This document shows, piece by piece, positions 1-9,230 of a DNA stretch of 64,000 nucleotides; within the stretch, counting starts at the first letter, position 1, and every line of letters begins with the position of its first letter. The DNA is from CAVTWH01 sp963850915. GTDB taxonomy: Bacteria > Actinomycetota > Actinomycetes > Mycobacteriales > Micromonosporaceae. The notes beneath the pieces were generated by a model that did not search any database, was not told the origin of the DNA, and saw only the letters and a program-made list of their open reading frames with translations. The translations under genes were made by a program, and so were the position numbers. The DNA lies in the NCBI GenBank assembly GCA_963850915.1, contig CAWKND010000005.1, positions 1 through 64,000 of the forward strand, written 5' to 3'.

Positions 1-640
1 TACGCTCCACAATGGAGCGTGCCCGGTCGGAGTCGGCGCGCAGCGCCGCGGTGTTGTCGGTCTCGATGTACCCGGGCGCGATCGCGTTGACATTGACCCC
101 GCCCGCGGCCCATTCGTTGGCCAACGCCTTGGTCAGGCCGACGACGGCGTGCTTGGCGGCCGTATAGGACGGTACCCGGATCCCGCCCTGGAACGACAGC
201 ATCGACGCAATGTTGATGATCTTCCCGGTACCCTGCGCGAGCATGACCCGGCCGGCGGCCTGGCACAGGTGCCACACGGCGCTGAGGTCGACGGCGATGA
301 CCTCGTCCCAGTCGGTGGCGCTGTGCTCGGCGGCCGGGGCGCGACGGATGATTCCCGCGTTGTTGACCAGGATGTCCAGCCGCCCCAGCCGGCTGACGAC
401 GGTGTCGACCGCCTCGGCTAGCTGGGCCGGCTCGGCGGTACCCAGGTCGCAGCGCACGACGATGGCCTGCCGGCCGAGCTTCTCGACGTGTTCCCGGGTC
501 TCGGCCGGATCGGAGCGGTCCAGTAGCGCGATGTCCGCGCCCGCTTCGGCCAGCGCGAGCGCGCAGGCCCGGCCGATGCCACGGTTGCCGCCGGTGACCA
601 GGGCGACCCGGCCGTCGAGCCGGAAGCTGTCCAGGATCAT
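1..640 (-). CDS. kduD: KduD-like short-chain dehydrogenase (C-terminus cut by window edge)
   Basis: Classical SDR, probably 2-deoxy-D-gluconate 3-dehydrogenase / 2-keto-3-deoxy-gluconate oxidoreductase acting late in unsaturated uronate breakdown. The sequence shows the Rossmann glycine motif TGGNRGIG near residue 17, NNAG, a Ser in SMLSFQGG and the YxxxK pair in SYTAAK. The ATG at 640 has a GAGAGGGG ribosome site. It is the last gene visible in the leftward uronate operon, 13 bp after the isomerase gene. A close paralogue lies at 32262-33032. About 213 residues are visible and the C-terminal 40 or so are missing only because the window ends. Confidence 0.9.
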   Translation of the reverse strand, partial: MILDSFRLDGRVALVTGGNRGIGRACALALAEAGADIALLDRSDPAETREHVEKLGRQAIVVRCDLGTAEPAQLAEAVDTVVSRLGRLDILVNNAGIIRRAPAAEHSATDWDEVIAVDLSAVWHLCQAAGRVMLAQGTGKIINIASMLSFQGGIRVPSYTAAKHAVVGLTKALANEWAAGGVNVNAIAPGYIETDNTAALRADSDRARSIVER

Positions 641-653
641 CGCGGTACCCCTC

Positions 654-1478
654 TCAGAGGCCGAGGTCGCGCAGCAGCGGAACACTACGGCCGACCCAGG
701 CCAGGCCTGGGTCCTCCTGTGCCCCCTGGGTGCGCTGGGTACCGGCGAGGAACCACAGGTAGTACGTGGTGCAGCCGGGCGCGCTGACGACGGTATGGTA
801 CCCCTCGGGCATCATGTGTACGCCGTGGTCGCGGGCGGTGAAGTTCTCCTCGTACCCCTCATCGGTGTACATGCGGCAGATGCCGAAGCCGTCGGCGGGC
901 GTGACCCGGAAGTAGTACATCTCTTCGTGCGCGGCCTCGGCCGGCAGGTTATCTACCTTGTGCCGGTGCGGCGGGTAGGTGCTCCAGTTCCCGGACGGGG
1001 TGTACGTCTCGCCGACGATGAGTCGCGCGGCCGGCAGCTCCGGTTGGGAGATCTCGGTGAGGATCTGGTGGTAGTTGCGGGAGAAGTTGGCCGCCCCCCA
1101 CCGGCCGGACGCGACCCGCTCCGGTTCGATGACGTACGGGTCGATGCTGCGGTCGCTGGGGGCGCTGGGTAGGGCGATCTCCACCGCGGACACGGCCTCG
1201 ACGGTAACGGTCGAGCCGGCTGGAATGTAGACGGAGTGCGGTTTTCCGGAGAACACGTCGGCGCGCCCGCCGACTGCCGGGAAGGTGTGCTCGCCGATGG
1301 TGAAGGTGGCGGTACCGCCGAGGATGACCGCGAGGATCTCCCGGTCCCCTGACTCGCCGGTCCAGGTCCGGCCGGCGTCCAGCCTGAGCAGCGTGAAGTC
1401 CAGTAGCCGGCACGGGTTGAACGGCAACGGGTTGCGGCCGTGCTCGGCGGGGATGTAGCAGTGGTAGCGGTAGGTCAT
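654..1478 (-). CDS. iolB: IolB/KduI-family isomerase (5-deoxy-glucuronate isomerase type)
   Basis: A 274-residue bicupin of the IolB family, which isomerises 5-deoxy-glucuronate in inositol breakdown. The second cupin keeps the metal ligands: HxH in PPHRHK (H171, H173), a Glu in HEEMYYF and H228 in EGYHTVV. In this operon, between GH88 and KduD, the expected reaction is the KduI step (5-keto-4-deoxyuronate to 3-deoxy-hexulosonate). An IolB-type protein may therefore be filling the KduI role; that is inference. No other inositol gene is seen nearby. Confidence 0.85.
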   Translation of the reverse strand: MTYRYHCYIPAEHGRNPLPFNPCRLLDFTLLRLDAGRTWTGESGDREILAVILGGTATFTIGEHTFPAVGGRADVFSGKPHSVYIPAGSTVTVEAVSAVEIALPSAPSDRSIDPYVIEPERVASGRWGAANFSRNYHQILTEISQPELPAARLIVGETYTPSGNWSTYPPHRHKVDNLPAEAAHEEMYYFRVTPADGFGICRMYTDEGYEENFTARDHGVHMMPEGYHTVVSAPGCTTYYLWFLAGTQRTQGAQEDPGLAWVGRSVPLLRDLGL

Positions 1479-1538
1479 CGGGGCCTCGCAGACGCGTCGG
1501 TGGGCGGGTACGGTCGCGGCCGGTCCGGCCGCGGGTGG

Positions 1539-2720
1539 CTACCAGGGGCCGGTCCAGTCCGGCCGGGTGATCCGGGTCAGCGCCTCCAGGTAGAAGTAGT
1601 CGCCCCACAGGGTGCCCTCGTCGACGCCGACGCCCTTGGGCTTGTCGTACACGCCGTGCAGGATCAGCGCGTTGGACTCGGGGAGCGCCGCGGTGGAGTA
1701 CCCGTCGATGAGCGCGTCGAGGATTCGACGAGCGGCCGTCCGGTACCGATCGGCGCGCTCGCCTACGGGCACCTGCTCGGCCAGTTCGATCAGGCCGCAG
1801 ACGGCGATGGCCGCTGCGGAGCTGTCCCGCTCCTCGGCGCTGCCGTCACCGAACTCCAGGTCCCAGTAGGCGACCTGGTCGCTGGGCAGGTGGGCGAGGA
1901 AGTAGTCGGCGCAGCGCTGCGCGGCGACCAGCAGCGAACTGTCGCCGGTGTAGCGGTGGTTGAGGGCGAATCCGTAGATGCCCCACGCCTGTCCGCGGGC
2001 CCAGCACGAGTCGTCGGAGCTGCCCTGCTCGGTCTCGCCGCGCAGCGGCTGACCGGTTTCGGGATCCCAGTAGAAGGTGTGGAAGGTGGTGTCGTCGGCC
2101 CGCAGGATGTTGTCCCGTAGCTGTTCGGTGTGCCGGCGGGCGACGTCGGCGTACGAGCGGTCACCGGTGGTCTGGCTCGCCCAGAACAGCAGCGGCGTGT
2201 TCATCAGGCTGTCGATGATGGTGCGGCCACGCTGGTTGGGGTCGTTCATGTCGCCCCACGCCTGGATGATGCCGGCCGGTTCGAGTACCCGGGTCCTCAG
2301 GTGGTCCGCGGCGGACAACGCGGCCCGGCGGGCCGCTTCGTCGCCGAGGGCCCGCCACGGCACCACACACGCCAGCGTGTACAGGAACCCGAGGTCGTGG
2401 GTATCCAGGTCGATGCCGTGCTCGACCCGCTCGCGGAAGCTGGGCACGTGAGCCTCGGCGGCCCGCAGGTATGCCCGGTCACCGCTCAGCTCGTGCGCCA
2501 GCCACAGCATCCCCGGCCAGAAGCTGGTCGTCCAGCCCACATTGGCACCCTCGGGCAGCCCGGCGGCCGACCGCAGCCGGTACCTGTTGTCGACGGTGGT
2601 GTCGCCGGGGTAGCGGTCACCGAACTCCGCGATGTTCGCACCGATCGTGCGCAGCGCGGCGGCCACCGCGGGCCCCGTCGCGTCGGCGTCGGTGCTGGCA
2701 CGGACGTCGGTCGCCGTCAT
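1539..2720 (-). CDS. GH88 unsaturated glucuronyl hydrolase
   Basis: A 393-residue protein of the GH88 (alpha/alpha)6 family. These enzymes hydrate the double bond that a polysaccharide lyase leaves on the non-reducing uronic acid, releasing 5-keto-4-deoxyuronate. The two catalytic aspartates are visible: D109 in THDLGF and D170 in IIDSLMN, matching D88 and D149 of the Bacillus enzyme. There is no signal peptide, so it works in the cytoplasm on imported oligosaccharide. It supplies substrate to the isomerase and dehydrogenase encoded downstream. A 118-bp gap separates it from the DUF624 gene. Confidence 0.92.
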   Translation of the reverse strand: MTATDVRASTDADATGPAVAAALRTIGANIAEFGDRYPGDTTVDNRYRLRSAAGLPEGANVGWTTSFWPGMLWLAHELSGDRAYLRAAEAHVPSFRERVEHGIDLDTHDLGFLYTLACVVPWRALGDEAARRAALSAADHLRTRVLEPAGIIQAWGDMNDPNQRGRTIIDSLMNTPLLFWASQTTGDRSYADVARRHTEQLRDNILRADDTTFHTFYWDPETGQPLRGETEQGSSDDSCWARGQAWGIYGFALNHRYTGDSSLLVAAQRCADYFLAHLPSDQVAYWDLEFGDGSAEERDSSAAAIAVCGLIELAEQVPVGERADRYRTAARRILDALIDGYSTAALPESNALILHGVYDKPKGVGVDEGTLWGDYFYLEALTRITRPDWTGPW

Positions 2721-2838
2721 GAACGTGTCTCCCTCATTCGTCGCCCGGCGGGTACCGGGCAGTCGGGCATCTCCCGGCGCGGCCGGGCAGTGGGTCGTCG
2801 GTCCCCGCGTTCGTGGCTGGGGAATCGGGTCGGTCGGG

Positions 2839-3534
2839 TCATGCCTTCTCGGTCGCCAGCACCGGTGGCGCGGGCATCGGCTGTGGACCCAGCGCGGCCC
2901 GCAGACTGAAGCGGCTGTTGGCCCAGACGACGTACAGCAGCGGCGCCGCGGCCAGCCCCAGTGCCACGGCCGGGCGGGTGGTCAGCAGCATCTCCAGTAC
3001 GGCGAGCACGGCCAGCGAGGCGGCGGTCAGGTACCAGTGGCGCACCGCGAGGTACAGGCTGGCCCGCAGCACCTCGCGAAGCCGTACCGCCGGTCGTTCG
3101 GCCACCACGACCAGCGCCAGCAGGAGTGTCGCCACGGTCAGCAGACTCAGGACAGCCAGTACCGGGATGGCGAGCGCGCCGACCGGGCGGCCCCACGCGG
3201 CGCGGATGTCCACGCCGAAGACGACCAGTGCGGCGCTGGCGAGCGCGCCGAGCACTGTTGCCTGCCGCCACGATGCCCGCCAGGACCGGCCGAAGGTGGC
3301 GATCACGGTGGTGCTGCGCTGCGTGGAGTACCCCGACAGCACGGCGAAGGTGGCGCACAGGCCGGGGGTGCAAAGCGGCGCGGCCAGGGCCAGCAGCGGC
3401 CACGACCGGGTCGGGTCGGTGACCAGTAGCCCGACGACCAGTGGCGCGCAGCCGATGACGAGCATCATGTTGGTCATCAGCGCCACGTAGACCATGTCGA
3501 AGACGGCGGTGAGTGTCTCGTACCTGATCCGCAT
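2839..3534 (-). CDS. DUF624 (YesL-like) membrane protein
   Basis: A 231-residue protein with about five hydrophobic helices, of the DUF624/YesL family. Such proteins are repeatedly encoded beside carbohydrate ABC importers of the YtcQ/YesO class, but their role is unknown. It starts 5 bp after the stop of the upstream permease gene, so it is certainly in the same operon. An accessory role to the importer is the only inference context allows. Confidence 0.8.
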   Translation of the reverse strand: MRIRYETLTAVFDMVYVALMTNMMLVIGCAPLVVGLLVTDPTRSWPLLALAAPLCTPGLCATFAVLSGYSTQRSTTVIATFGRSWRASWRQATVLGALASAALVVFGVDIRAAWGRPVGALAIPVLAVLSLLTVATLLLALVVVAERPAVRLREVLRASLYLAVRHWYLTAASLAVLAVLEMLLTTRPAVALGLAAAPLLYVVWANSRFSLRAALGPQPMPAPPVLATEKA

Positions 3535-3538
3535 CGGG

Positions 3539-4432
3539 TTATCCCTTCAGCCCGCTGGTGGCGACGCCCTCGATGAAGTACCGCTGGCCGAGCAGGAAGA
3601 TCACGGCGATCGGCAGTACCGACAGCACCGATCCGGTCATGATCAGCGCGTACTCGGCGTTGTACTGCGAGATGAACGAGCGCAGTCCGATCTGGATGGT
3701 CCACAGGTTGGGGCTGCGCAGGTACAACAGCGGGCCGAGGTAGTCGTTCCAGGTGTTGACGAAGGTGAGCAGGGTGAGGCTGGCCAGGGCGGGCAACGAC
3801 AGCGGCAGCATGATCCGCCGGTAGATGCCGTACTCGCTCATCCCGTCGATGCGGGCTGCCTCGCTGAGCTCGTGGGGGATGGTCTCGTAGTACTGCTTCA
3901 TCAGGAACACGCCGAAGGCGCCGAAGGCCTGCAGGGCGATGATCGACCAGCGGGTGTTCGACAGGTGCAGCTTCGACATGAGGATGAACTGCGGGATCAT
4001 GTACGACTGCCACGGCACCGCGATCGTGCCCACGTAGGCCAGGAAGAGCACATCCCGGCCGGGGAAGCGCACCTTGGCGAAGCCGTATGCGGCGAAGCTG
4101 CCGGTGAACACCTGCAGGGCACTGACCGCCACCGACAGGATCAGCGTGTTCGTCAGCCACGTCACCATGTCTGACTTGCGCCAGATATCAAGGTAGTTGC
4201 TCCACACGACGGTCTTGGGCAGCCACTTGATCGGTACCGTGAAGACGTCGTTGTTGGTCTTCAACGACGACACGACCATCCAGTAGAACGGCAGCAGCAG
4301 CGCGGCGGCCGCCACGGCCAGGGCGAGGTAACCCAGCAGCCGCCAGCCCCTGCTGATGCGCCGGGGCCGGGCCGGGCGCGGGTCGAGCAGGCTGCCCGCG
4401 GAGGCGGGGGCGGTACGCACAATTGTTGCCAT
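3539..4432 (-). CDS. Carbohydrate ABC transporter permease (MalG/YesQ type)
   Basis: Inner-membrane permease of the binding-protein-dependent sugar importer class, 297 residues with six helices. The cytoplasmic EAA loop reads EAARIDGMSEYGIYRRIMLPLSLP, the site that docks the ATPase. Its ATG shares one base with the TGA of the partner permease (TGATG), so the two are translationally coupled. An N-terminal proline/arginine-rich tail precedes the first helix. No ATPase gene is present in this operon, so a shared MsiK-type ATPase is presumed. Confidence 0.92.
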   Translation of the reverse strand: MATIVRTAPASAGSLLDPRPARPRRISRGWRLLGYLALAVAAAALLLPFYWMVVSSLKTNNDVFTVPIKWLPKTVVWSNYLDIWRKSDMVTWLTNTLILSVAVSALQVFTGSFAAYGFAKVRFPGRDVLFLAYVGTIAVPWQSYMIPQFILMSKLHLSNTRWSIIALQAFGAFGVFLMKQYYETIPHELSEAARIDGMSEYGIYRRIMLPLSLPALASLTLLTFVNTWNDYLGPLLYLRSPNLWTIQIGLRSFISQYNAEYALIMTGSVLSVLPIAVIFLLGQRYFIEGVATSGLKG

Positions 4433-5337
4433 CACGCGCTCCTGCGCTTGTTGACCAGGAACTGGACCATGGTGATCAGGAAGCAGATGGCGAACAGTAC
4501 GACCGAGACGGCCGAGGCGTAGCCGAACTGGTTCTCCTGGAAGCCCTTCTGGTAGATGTACTGCGACAGCACCAGGGTCGACTGTCCCGGGCCTCCGTTG
4601 GTGAGCAGAAGGATGAGGTCGAACACCTTGAAACTGCCGATGGTCAGCATCACCACGACGAAGAAGGTCGTCGGCCGCAGACACGGCAGCGTCACGCTCC
4701 AGAAGCGGTGCCAGGCGTTCGCCCCGTCGACCCGGGCGGCCTCGTACAGCTGGGCCGGGATGGTCTGCAGGCCGGCCAGGAAGACCAGCATGTAGTAGCC
4801 CATCTCCCGCCAGGTACCGACGACGATGACCGCCGGCATCGACCAGGTCGCCGACACCGTCCATCCGGGCGGGTGGTCCACCCCGAGCGCCCGCAGGAAG
4901 GCGTTGATCGGGCCGAACTCCGGGCTGAACAGCATGTTCCACACCTGCGCCGCGGCCACGATCGAGGTGATGTACGGGAAGAACGCGACCGTGCGGAAGA
5001 ACGCGACGCCACGCAGCCTCCGGTTGAGCAGCAGCGCCAGGCCCAGCGCCGCCGCCAGGGTGAGCGGGATGTGGAAGACCGTGTAGTACAGCGTGTTGGT
5101 CAGCGCGGTCCAGAAGCTCTGATCGTGGATCAGCCGCCGGAAGTTGGCCGCACCCACCCAGTCCGCGACGCCGAACACGTTCCAGTCGGTGAAAGCCAGG
5201 TAGAACAGCACCACGACAGGTACCAGCGTGAGCACCGCGAAGCCGATGAAGTTGGGCAGGATGAACGACCACCCCACCGCCGTGTTGCGCCACACGAGCC
5301 GGCCGCTCCCGCGCCGGCTTCGCGACATCGTTGCCAT
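4432..5337 (-). CDS. Carbohydrate ABC transporter permease (MalF/YesP type)
   Basis: Permease partner of the same importer, 301 residues and six predicted helices, with the EAA loop around EAARVDGANAWHRFWSVTLP. The start at 5337 is chosen because GAGGAG lies just upstream; a second ATG nine bases later is possible. It follows the solute-binding protein gene after about 90 bp. Substrate is inferred from the surrounding uronate enzymes, not from the sequence. Confidence 0.92.
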   Translation of the reverse strand: MATMSRSRRGSGRLVWRNTAVGWSFILPNFIGFAVLTLVPVVVLFYLAFTDWNVFGVADWVGAANFRRLIHDQSFWTALTNTLYYTVFHIPLTLAAALGLALLLNRRLRGVAFFRTVAFFPYITSIVAAAQVWNMLFSPEFGPINAFLRALGVDHPPGWTVSATWSMPAVIVVGTWREMGYYMLVFLAGLQTIPAQLYEAARVDGANAWHRFWSVTLPCLRPTTFFVVVMLTIGSFKVFDLILLLTNGGPGQSTLVLSQYIYQKGFQENQFGYASAVSVVLFAICFLITMVQFLVNKRRSA

Positions 5338-5426
5338 GGAGACTCTCCTCAGCGGATCGGCCGTCCGGCACGGATCCGGCGCGCGGCTGGCGCGCACCGG
5401 ACCCGTACCCGGTCAGCGAAGTGCGG

Positions 5427-6734
5427 TTACGAGTTGAGGACCTCGTTCTTGGCCCGCTTCTGCGCGTCGCTGATCGCGGCGTCGATGTTCTTGCTGCCCG
5501 ACAGCACCGAGGAGTGCATGTCGTTGAGGATGTTCTGCAGCGCTGCCGTGTACTTGGAGACCGGGTTCTCCGGGCGGGTGTCGTGCTTGGCGAAGGCGAA
5601 CTTCGACAGGTCGTCGGTCGGCATTCCCTTGACCGCGAAGAAGTCCGCGGTCACCGCCGCCGCGTCGGCCGGCGTGATTCCGATCGCGGCCAGCGCCTTG
5701 GCGCCCTGCTGACCGGCCGCGTAGGCGAGGAACGCCTTGGCCGCGGCCACCTTCTCCTTCTTGATGTGCGGGTTGATCCCCAGGCCGGTCGGATCGCCGA
5801 AGGTCACCGGCGTGCCGGAGGTACCAGTCGTGCTCGCGTCGAACTGCGGAGCCGGCGCCATGCCCCAGCCGAACGCGTCGGCGTCACCCTTGGCCTGCTG
5901 GGCCAGCAGCGTGGCGATGTACCAGGTACCCATGAGCAGCATGGCCGCCTGCTGCTTGCCGAACTGAGCCTGGTAGGTGAGCTTGGTGGTGGTCGCGGTA
6001 CCGAAGCTGGCCTGCGCCCCGGCGTTCTGCAGATCCAGCGAACGCTGGTAGTAGGGCCTGAGGTAGGAGAAGTCGCCGCTCTGCAGGCTGGCGTTGGGGG
6101 TCTGGGCGAGCGCGAAGCCCTGCACCGTGGACTGCCAGGTGTGCTGGTAATCGCCGGTCGCCTTCGATCCCGCATTCTTCAGCGCGGTGGTGAGCGCCTT
6201 GGACACCTCGACGTACTTGTCCCAGGTCCACGAGCCGTCCGGGTAGGCCACCTTGGCCTGGTCGAACAGTGCCTTGTTGTAGTAGAGGACCCACGAGTCC
6301 TGCCGGTACGGGATGGCGTATGTCTTGCCGCTGACCTGGTAGTCGGCCAGTCCGCCGACGGTGCCGCCGAGGCCCTTGGCCACGTCCGAGACGTCGAGCA
6401 GCTGCCCACCGTTCTGGTACGTGTAGAACATCTTGAGGTTCTTCTGCACGTACACGTCGGGTGCCGAGCCGGCCGCCAGGTCCGCCGTCATCTGGGTGTC
6501 GTAGTTGGCGGCGTCGTACTCCCTGAGCTGTACCGTCACGTTCGGGTTGGCCGTGTGGAAACCGTCCGCCAGGGTCTTGAACTCCGGGGTGGTGGACAGG
6601 CTCCAACCTGCCAGAGTGATCGTCACCGGGCCGGTCGGCGTGGCATCCGCCGAGCCGCCGCCGCTGCCGCAGCCGGCCAGCACCAGGGACGCGACAGTGG
6701 CGATGCCGAGCAGGGCCGAAGTCGAGCGCTTCAT
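5427..6734 (-). CDS. Sugar ABC transporter solute-binding lipoprotein
   Basis: Extracytoplasmic binding protein (SBP_bac_1 fold, 435 residues). A lipoprotein signal ends in LAGC with the lipidated Cys at residue 22, followed by a glycine-rich tether. The ATG at 6734 is preceded by GAAGGAGAAAGG and overlaps the stop of the DUF2264 gene by four bases (ATGA). With the two permeases it should deliver unsaturated or uronic-acid-containing oligosaccharides; that substrate is inferred from the operon. Confidence 0.92.
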   Translation of the reverse strand: MKRSTSALLGIATVASLVLAGCGSGGGSADATPTGPVTITLAGWSLSTTPEFKTLADGFHTANPNVTVQLREYDAANYDTQMTADLAAGSAPDVYVQKNLKMFYTYQNGGQLLDVSDVAKGLGGTVGGLADYQVSGKTYAIPYRQDSWVLYYNKALFDQAKVAYPDGSWTWDKYVEVSKALTTALKNAGSKATGDYQHTWQSTVQGFALAQTPNASLQSGDFSYLRPYYQRSLDLQNAGAQASFGTATTTKLTYQAQFGKQQAAMLLMGTWYIATLLAQQAKGDADAFGWGMAPAPQFDASTTGTSGTPVTFGDPTGLGINPHIKKEKVAAAKAFLAYAAGQQGAKALAAIGITPADAAAVTADFFAVKGMPTDDLSKFAFAKHDTRPENPVSKYTAALQNILNDMHSSVLSGSKNIDAAISDAQKRAKNEVLNS

Positions 6735-8851
6735 CCTTTCTCCTTCGAGACAGGGCCCGCGACGGGGCCCGGATCGACACCTGGTTCGCCGGTACGGCTC
6801 GCCTGGGGTGTGTGGGTGTCAAGGTGGGTCTGGGTCCGGACCCCGTCAGGCCATTGGACCCGCACGTGCAGGCCGTGCTCATCGGGTGTGAGCGCGGTGG
6901 TGCAGCGCTGCCGTTCCGGTGGCGGATCGCCCCCGGACAGCGCGATGAGCACCGCGACCCACACCCCGATGTGGGCCGCGTAGTCCAGCCAGGGCACCCG
7001 AACCGGGCTGCCGAGAGGGCTGGCGTCTGAGTGCCGGGCGACACCGGCGGCCGCGGCGCCGTGCACCGTGGCGAGGTACGAAGTCAGGCCGGCCGTGGTG
7101 ACGGTGGCCGAACCGGTCGTGGTGGCCGCGGTGGCCGGGCCGGCGATCGGCCAGCCGCCGATCCGTAGTCGCAGCGTTGCCGGCTCGAGGTCGGCGGCCA
7201 GCTCGTCGAGCCGGGCCAGCCGCACCTCCCACGCGCCGCGTACCAGGGAGAAGACGGTGAGCCGGGCGGCCGGGCGGGACCGGCCGGTGTGGCCGCTGCC
7301 GTGGTCGCGCTGGACCGGGTCGGCATCCACCCAGTGCGCCCAGGTCGTCGACCCGGCCACCCCGAGGTCGCTGTCGCCCTCGGTCCGCACGACCAGCGTG
7401 TGCATCCCGGTGCGGTGGGTGCGGCGGCCCGCCGGGTCGACCAGTACGACGGACTGGTCGACCGGCGCGGCCCAGCCACTGTCGTCCAGTACCGGGCAGG
7501 TGGCGGTCGAGTAGCCGAGGCGCGCGTACAGCGGGGAGTCGGCCACGGTGGCGCCTTCTTCGGCATGGTCGGTGCCGTGGTTGACGATGCGGACGATGCC
7601 GTCGGCGCGGGTAGCGCTGCTGACCCAACCGGGGGCGCGGATGGCGCGTACCGTGTCGGTCTGCTCGCTGGGCAGTGGCCGCGCCGGGGCGGTCCACACG
7701 GGATGGTCGGCCGGGAGTGCGATGCCGAGCATGCCCTTGCTCGCCCAGTACGGTGAGCCGGGTCCGGAGTACGCCTGGGCGAGGCGTGGCCACGGCCGGT
7801 ACCAGCCGAGGGTGAGTAGCCCGTGCTCGTCGGGGGCGCCGCGTTCGGCGAAGTGGCCGACGATCCGGGTCGCGGCCCGGCGCAGCAGGCCCGGCTCCAG
7901 CGACGGTACGGCGGCCAGCGCGCCGGCCCAGAACGGTGCGGCGGCGGCGAAGCGGTAGATGAGGCTGCGCCCCTGCAGCAGCGGTGCGCCGTCGGCGCCG
8001 ACGAGGGCGACGGCGTCCTGCAGGTAACGGTCGAGTGTGGCGCGGTCCCGGTCGGCCCGGTCGGCCGCGAGGTCGACGGCGCCCGCCATCCGTGCCCACA
8101 GGGTGGGGTAGGTGTGCAGCGCCCAGCCGGTGTAGTGGTCGTAGGAGCGCTCCGGCCCGTCGGACAGCCACCCGTCGGCGCGTATCAGGCTGTCGTGGGT
8201 GGCCAGATCCTCGGCCACGTCCGCGGGCGACCAGGGTCCGCCGACCGAGCGGAGGAACGCCTGGACGATGAGGCGGAACCAGACCCAGTTGATGCGCGGG
8301 TAGGTGGGGTCGCCGACGGCGGGGGACAGGTATTCGACGACGCGCTGCTGCGCACCGGAGGTGAGCCGGTCCCAGATCCAGGGGCGGGTCATGTCGAGGA
8401 TCAGTGCGAGGGTGGCGGCTTCGACCTTGGCCTGCGGGTGCTCGTCCAGGCGTACCCAGCGCTCCGGCGAGGCGGGGTCGGTACCGGCGGTGATGCCGGC
8501 GGCGTACCAGTCGGCCAGCTCGTCCAGCCCCGCCGCTGCCGGATCCGCGCCGACCTGGTCCGCGCCGACCTGGTCCGCGCCGCTGTGCCCGGCGAGGCGG
8601 AAGCCGGCGAGGAGGAGGGTACGGGCGAAGCCCTCCAGCCCGTCGACGGCCCGGCCGTAGCCGCCTTCCGCGCCGGGGAAGGTGATGAGCGCGTGACCGG
8701 AGGAGGCGTACCGGCGGGCGGCGCCCAGCATCCGGTCGGCGAGGTCGAGCAGGTCCTGGCGCGTCCACTCGTAGCCGCTCAGCGCGCCCGGAGCAGCCGT
8801 TACGGAGCCGACCGCGGCGTACATCGCGGCGGCCGGGATCGGGGGACCCAT
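6731..8851 (-). CDS. DUF2264-domain protein, first gene of the uronate operon
   Basis: A protein of about 706 residues: an N-terminal alpha/alpha-barrel-like DUF2264 region (WxxxxLLDLADRML, DxLEGFARTLL, FPRINWVWFRL-type segments) and a beta-rich C-terminal half. The start at 8851 is chosen because GGAGG sits six bases upstream; an upstream ATG at 8971 lies in the promoter region. No signal peptide is visible, so a cytoplasmic role is likely. DUF2264 members are found in polysaccharide utilisation loci, and I recall some being linked to beta-glucuronidase activity, though I cannot verify that here. A repeated GADQV motif occurs near residues 95-110. Confidence 0.85.
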   Translation of the reverse strand: MGPPIPAAAMYAAVGSVTAAPGALSGYEWTRQDLLDLADRMLGAARRYASSGHALITFPGAEGGYGRAVDGLEGFARTLLLAGFRLAGHSGADQVGADQVGADPAAAGLDELADWYAAGITAGTDPASPERWVRLDEHPQAKVEAATLALILDMTRPWIWDRLTSGAQQRVVEYLSPAVGDPTYPRINWVWFRLIVQAFLRSVGGPWSPADVAEDLATHDSLIRADGWLSDGPERSYDHYTGWALHTYPTLWARMAGAVDLAADRADRDRATLDRYLQDAVALVGADGAPLLQGRSLIYRFAAAAPFWAGALAAVPSLEPGLLRRAATRIVGHFAERGAPDEHGLLTLGWYRPWPRLAQAYSGPGSPYWASKGMLGIALPADHPVWTAPARPLPSEQTDTVRAIRAPGWVSSATRADGIVRIVNHGTDHAEEGATVADSPLYARLGYSTATCPVLDDSGWAAPVDQSVVLVDPAGRRTHRTGMHTLVVRTEGDSDLGVAGSTTWAHWVDADPVQRDHGSGHTGRSRPAARLTVFSLVRGAWEVRLARLDELAADLEPATLRLRIGGWPIAGPATAATTTGSATVTTAGLTSYLATVHGAAAAGVARHSDASPLGSPVRVPWLDYAAHIGVWVAVLIALSGGDPPPERQRCTTALTPDEHGLHVRVQWPDGVRTQTHLDTHTPQASRTGEPGVDPGPVAGPVSKEKG

Positions 8852-9032
8852 GGGTACCTCCGCCGGGGTCGCCGGGATGCTCGCGCGGTGCTGTCGCACG
8901 TGTCCTTCTTCGCTGAGGGTGATGGCGGATGGAGGACTGCAGGACCGCCGTCGCGTATGTCGGGTGGGCAACGAGCCGGTTTCGGGAAGTTAAAGCGATC
9001 GCATTAGGTCATGTCAATGCTGTTATAAAACC

Positions 9033-9051
9033 GATACGATCACATACGATC
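9033..9051 (+). promoter_or_regulatory. Operator-like repeat 1 (uronate island)
   Basis: GATACGATCACATACGATC. The heptamer ACGATCA/G recurs at a 10-bp period, one helical turn, as direct repeats. A 17-of-19 match lies at 9231 just before the lyase gene. Direct-repeat operators suit a DeoR-type winged helix such as the N-terminus of the regulator at 11249. Assignment is inference. Confidence 0.6.
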
Positions 9052-9230
9052 GAAACGCTCACACCTGATCACGGGATGAATGTTTGTACAGCTCAGCTCC
9101 CGCCTGCCAGACCGGCATCCTGAGGACACATCGGATGATCTCCGTTTGCTTGCGCCCGGTTGACGACACCAATCGGCGGCTGGGACGAGAGGGCGACCGT
9201 TCGGCTGACCCTTGAGACAAGAAGTGGTCT

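Noticed and set aside
6879..8768. A 629-codon open frame opposite to sense within the DUF2264 gene
   Set aside because: Arg/Pro-rich composition typical of a shadow frame in high-GC DNA; the DUF2264 frame has family motifs and a ribosome site.
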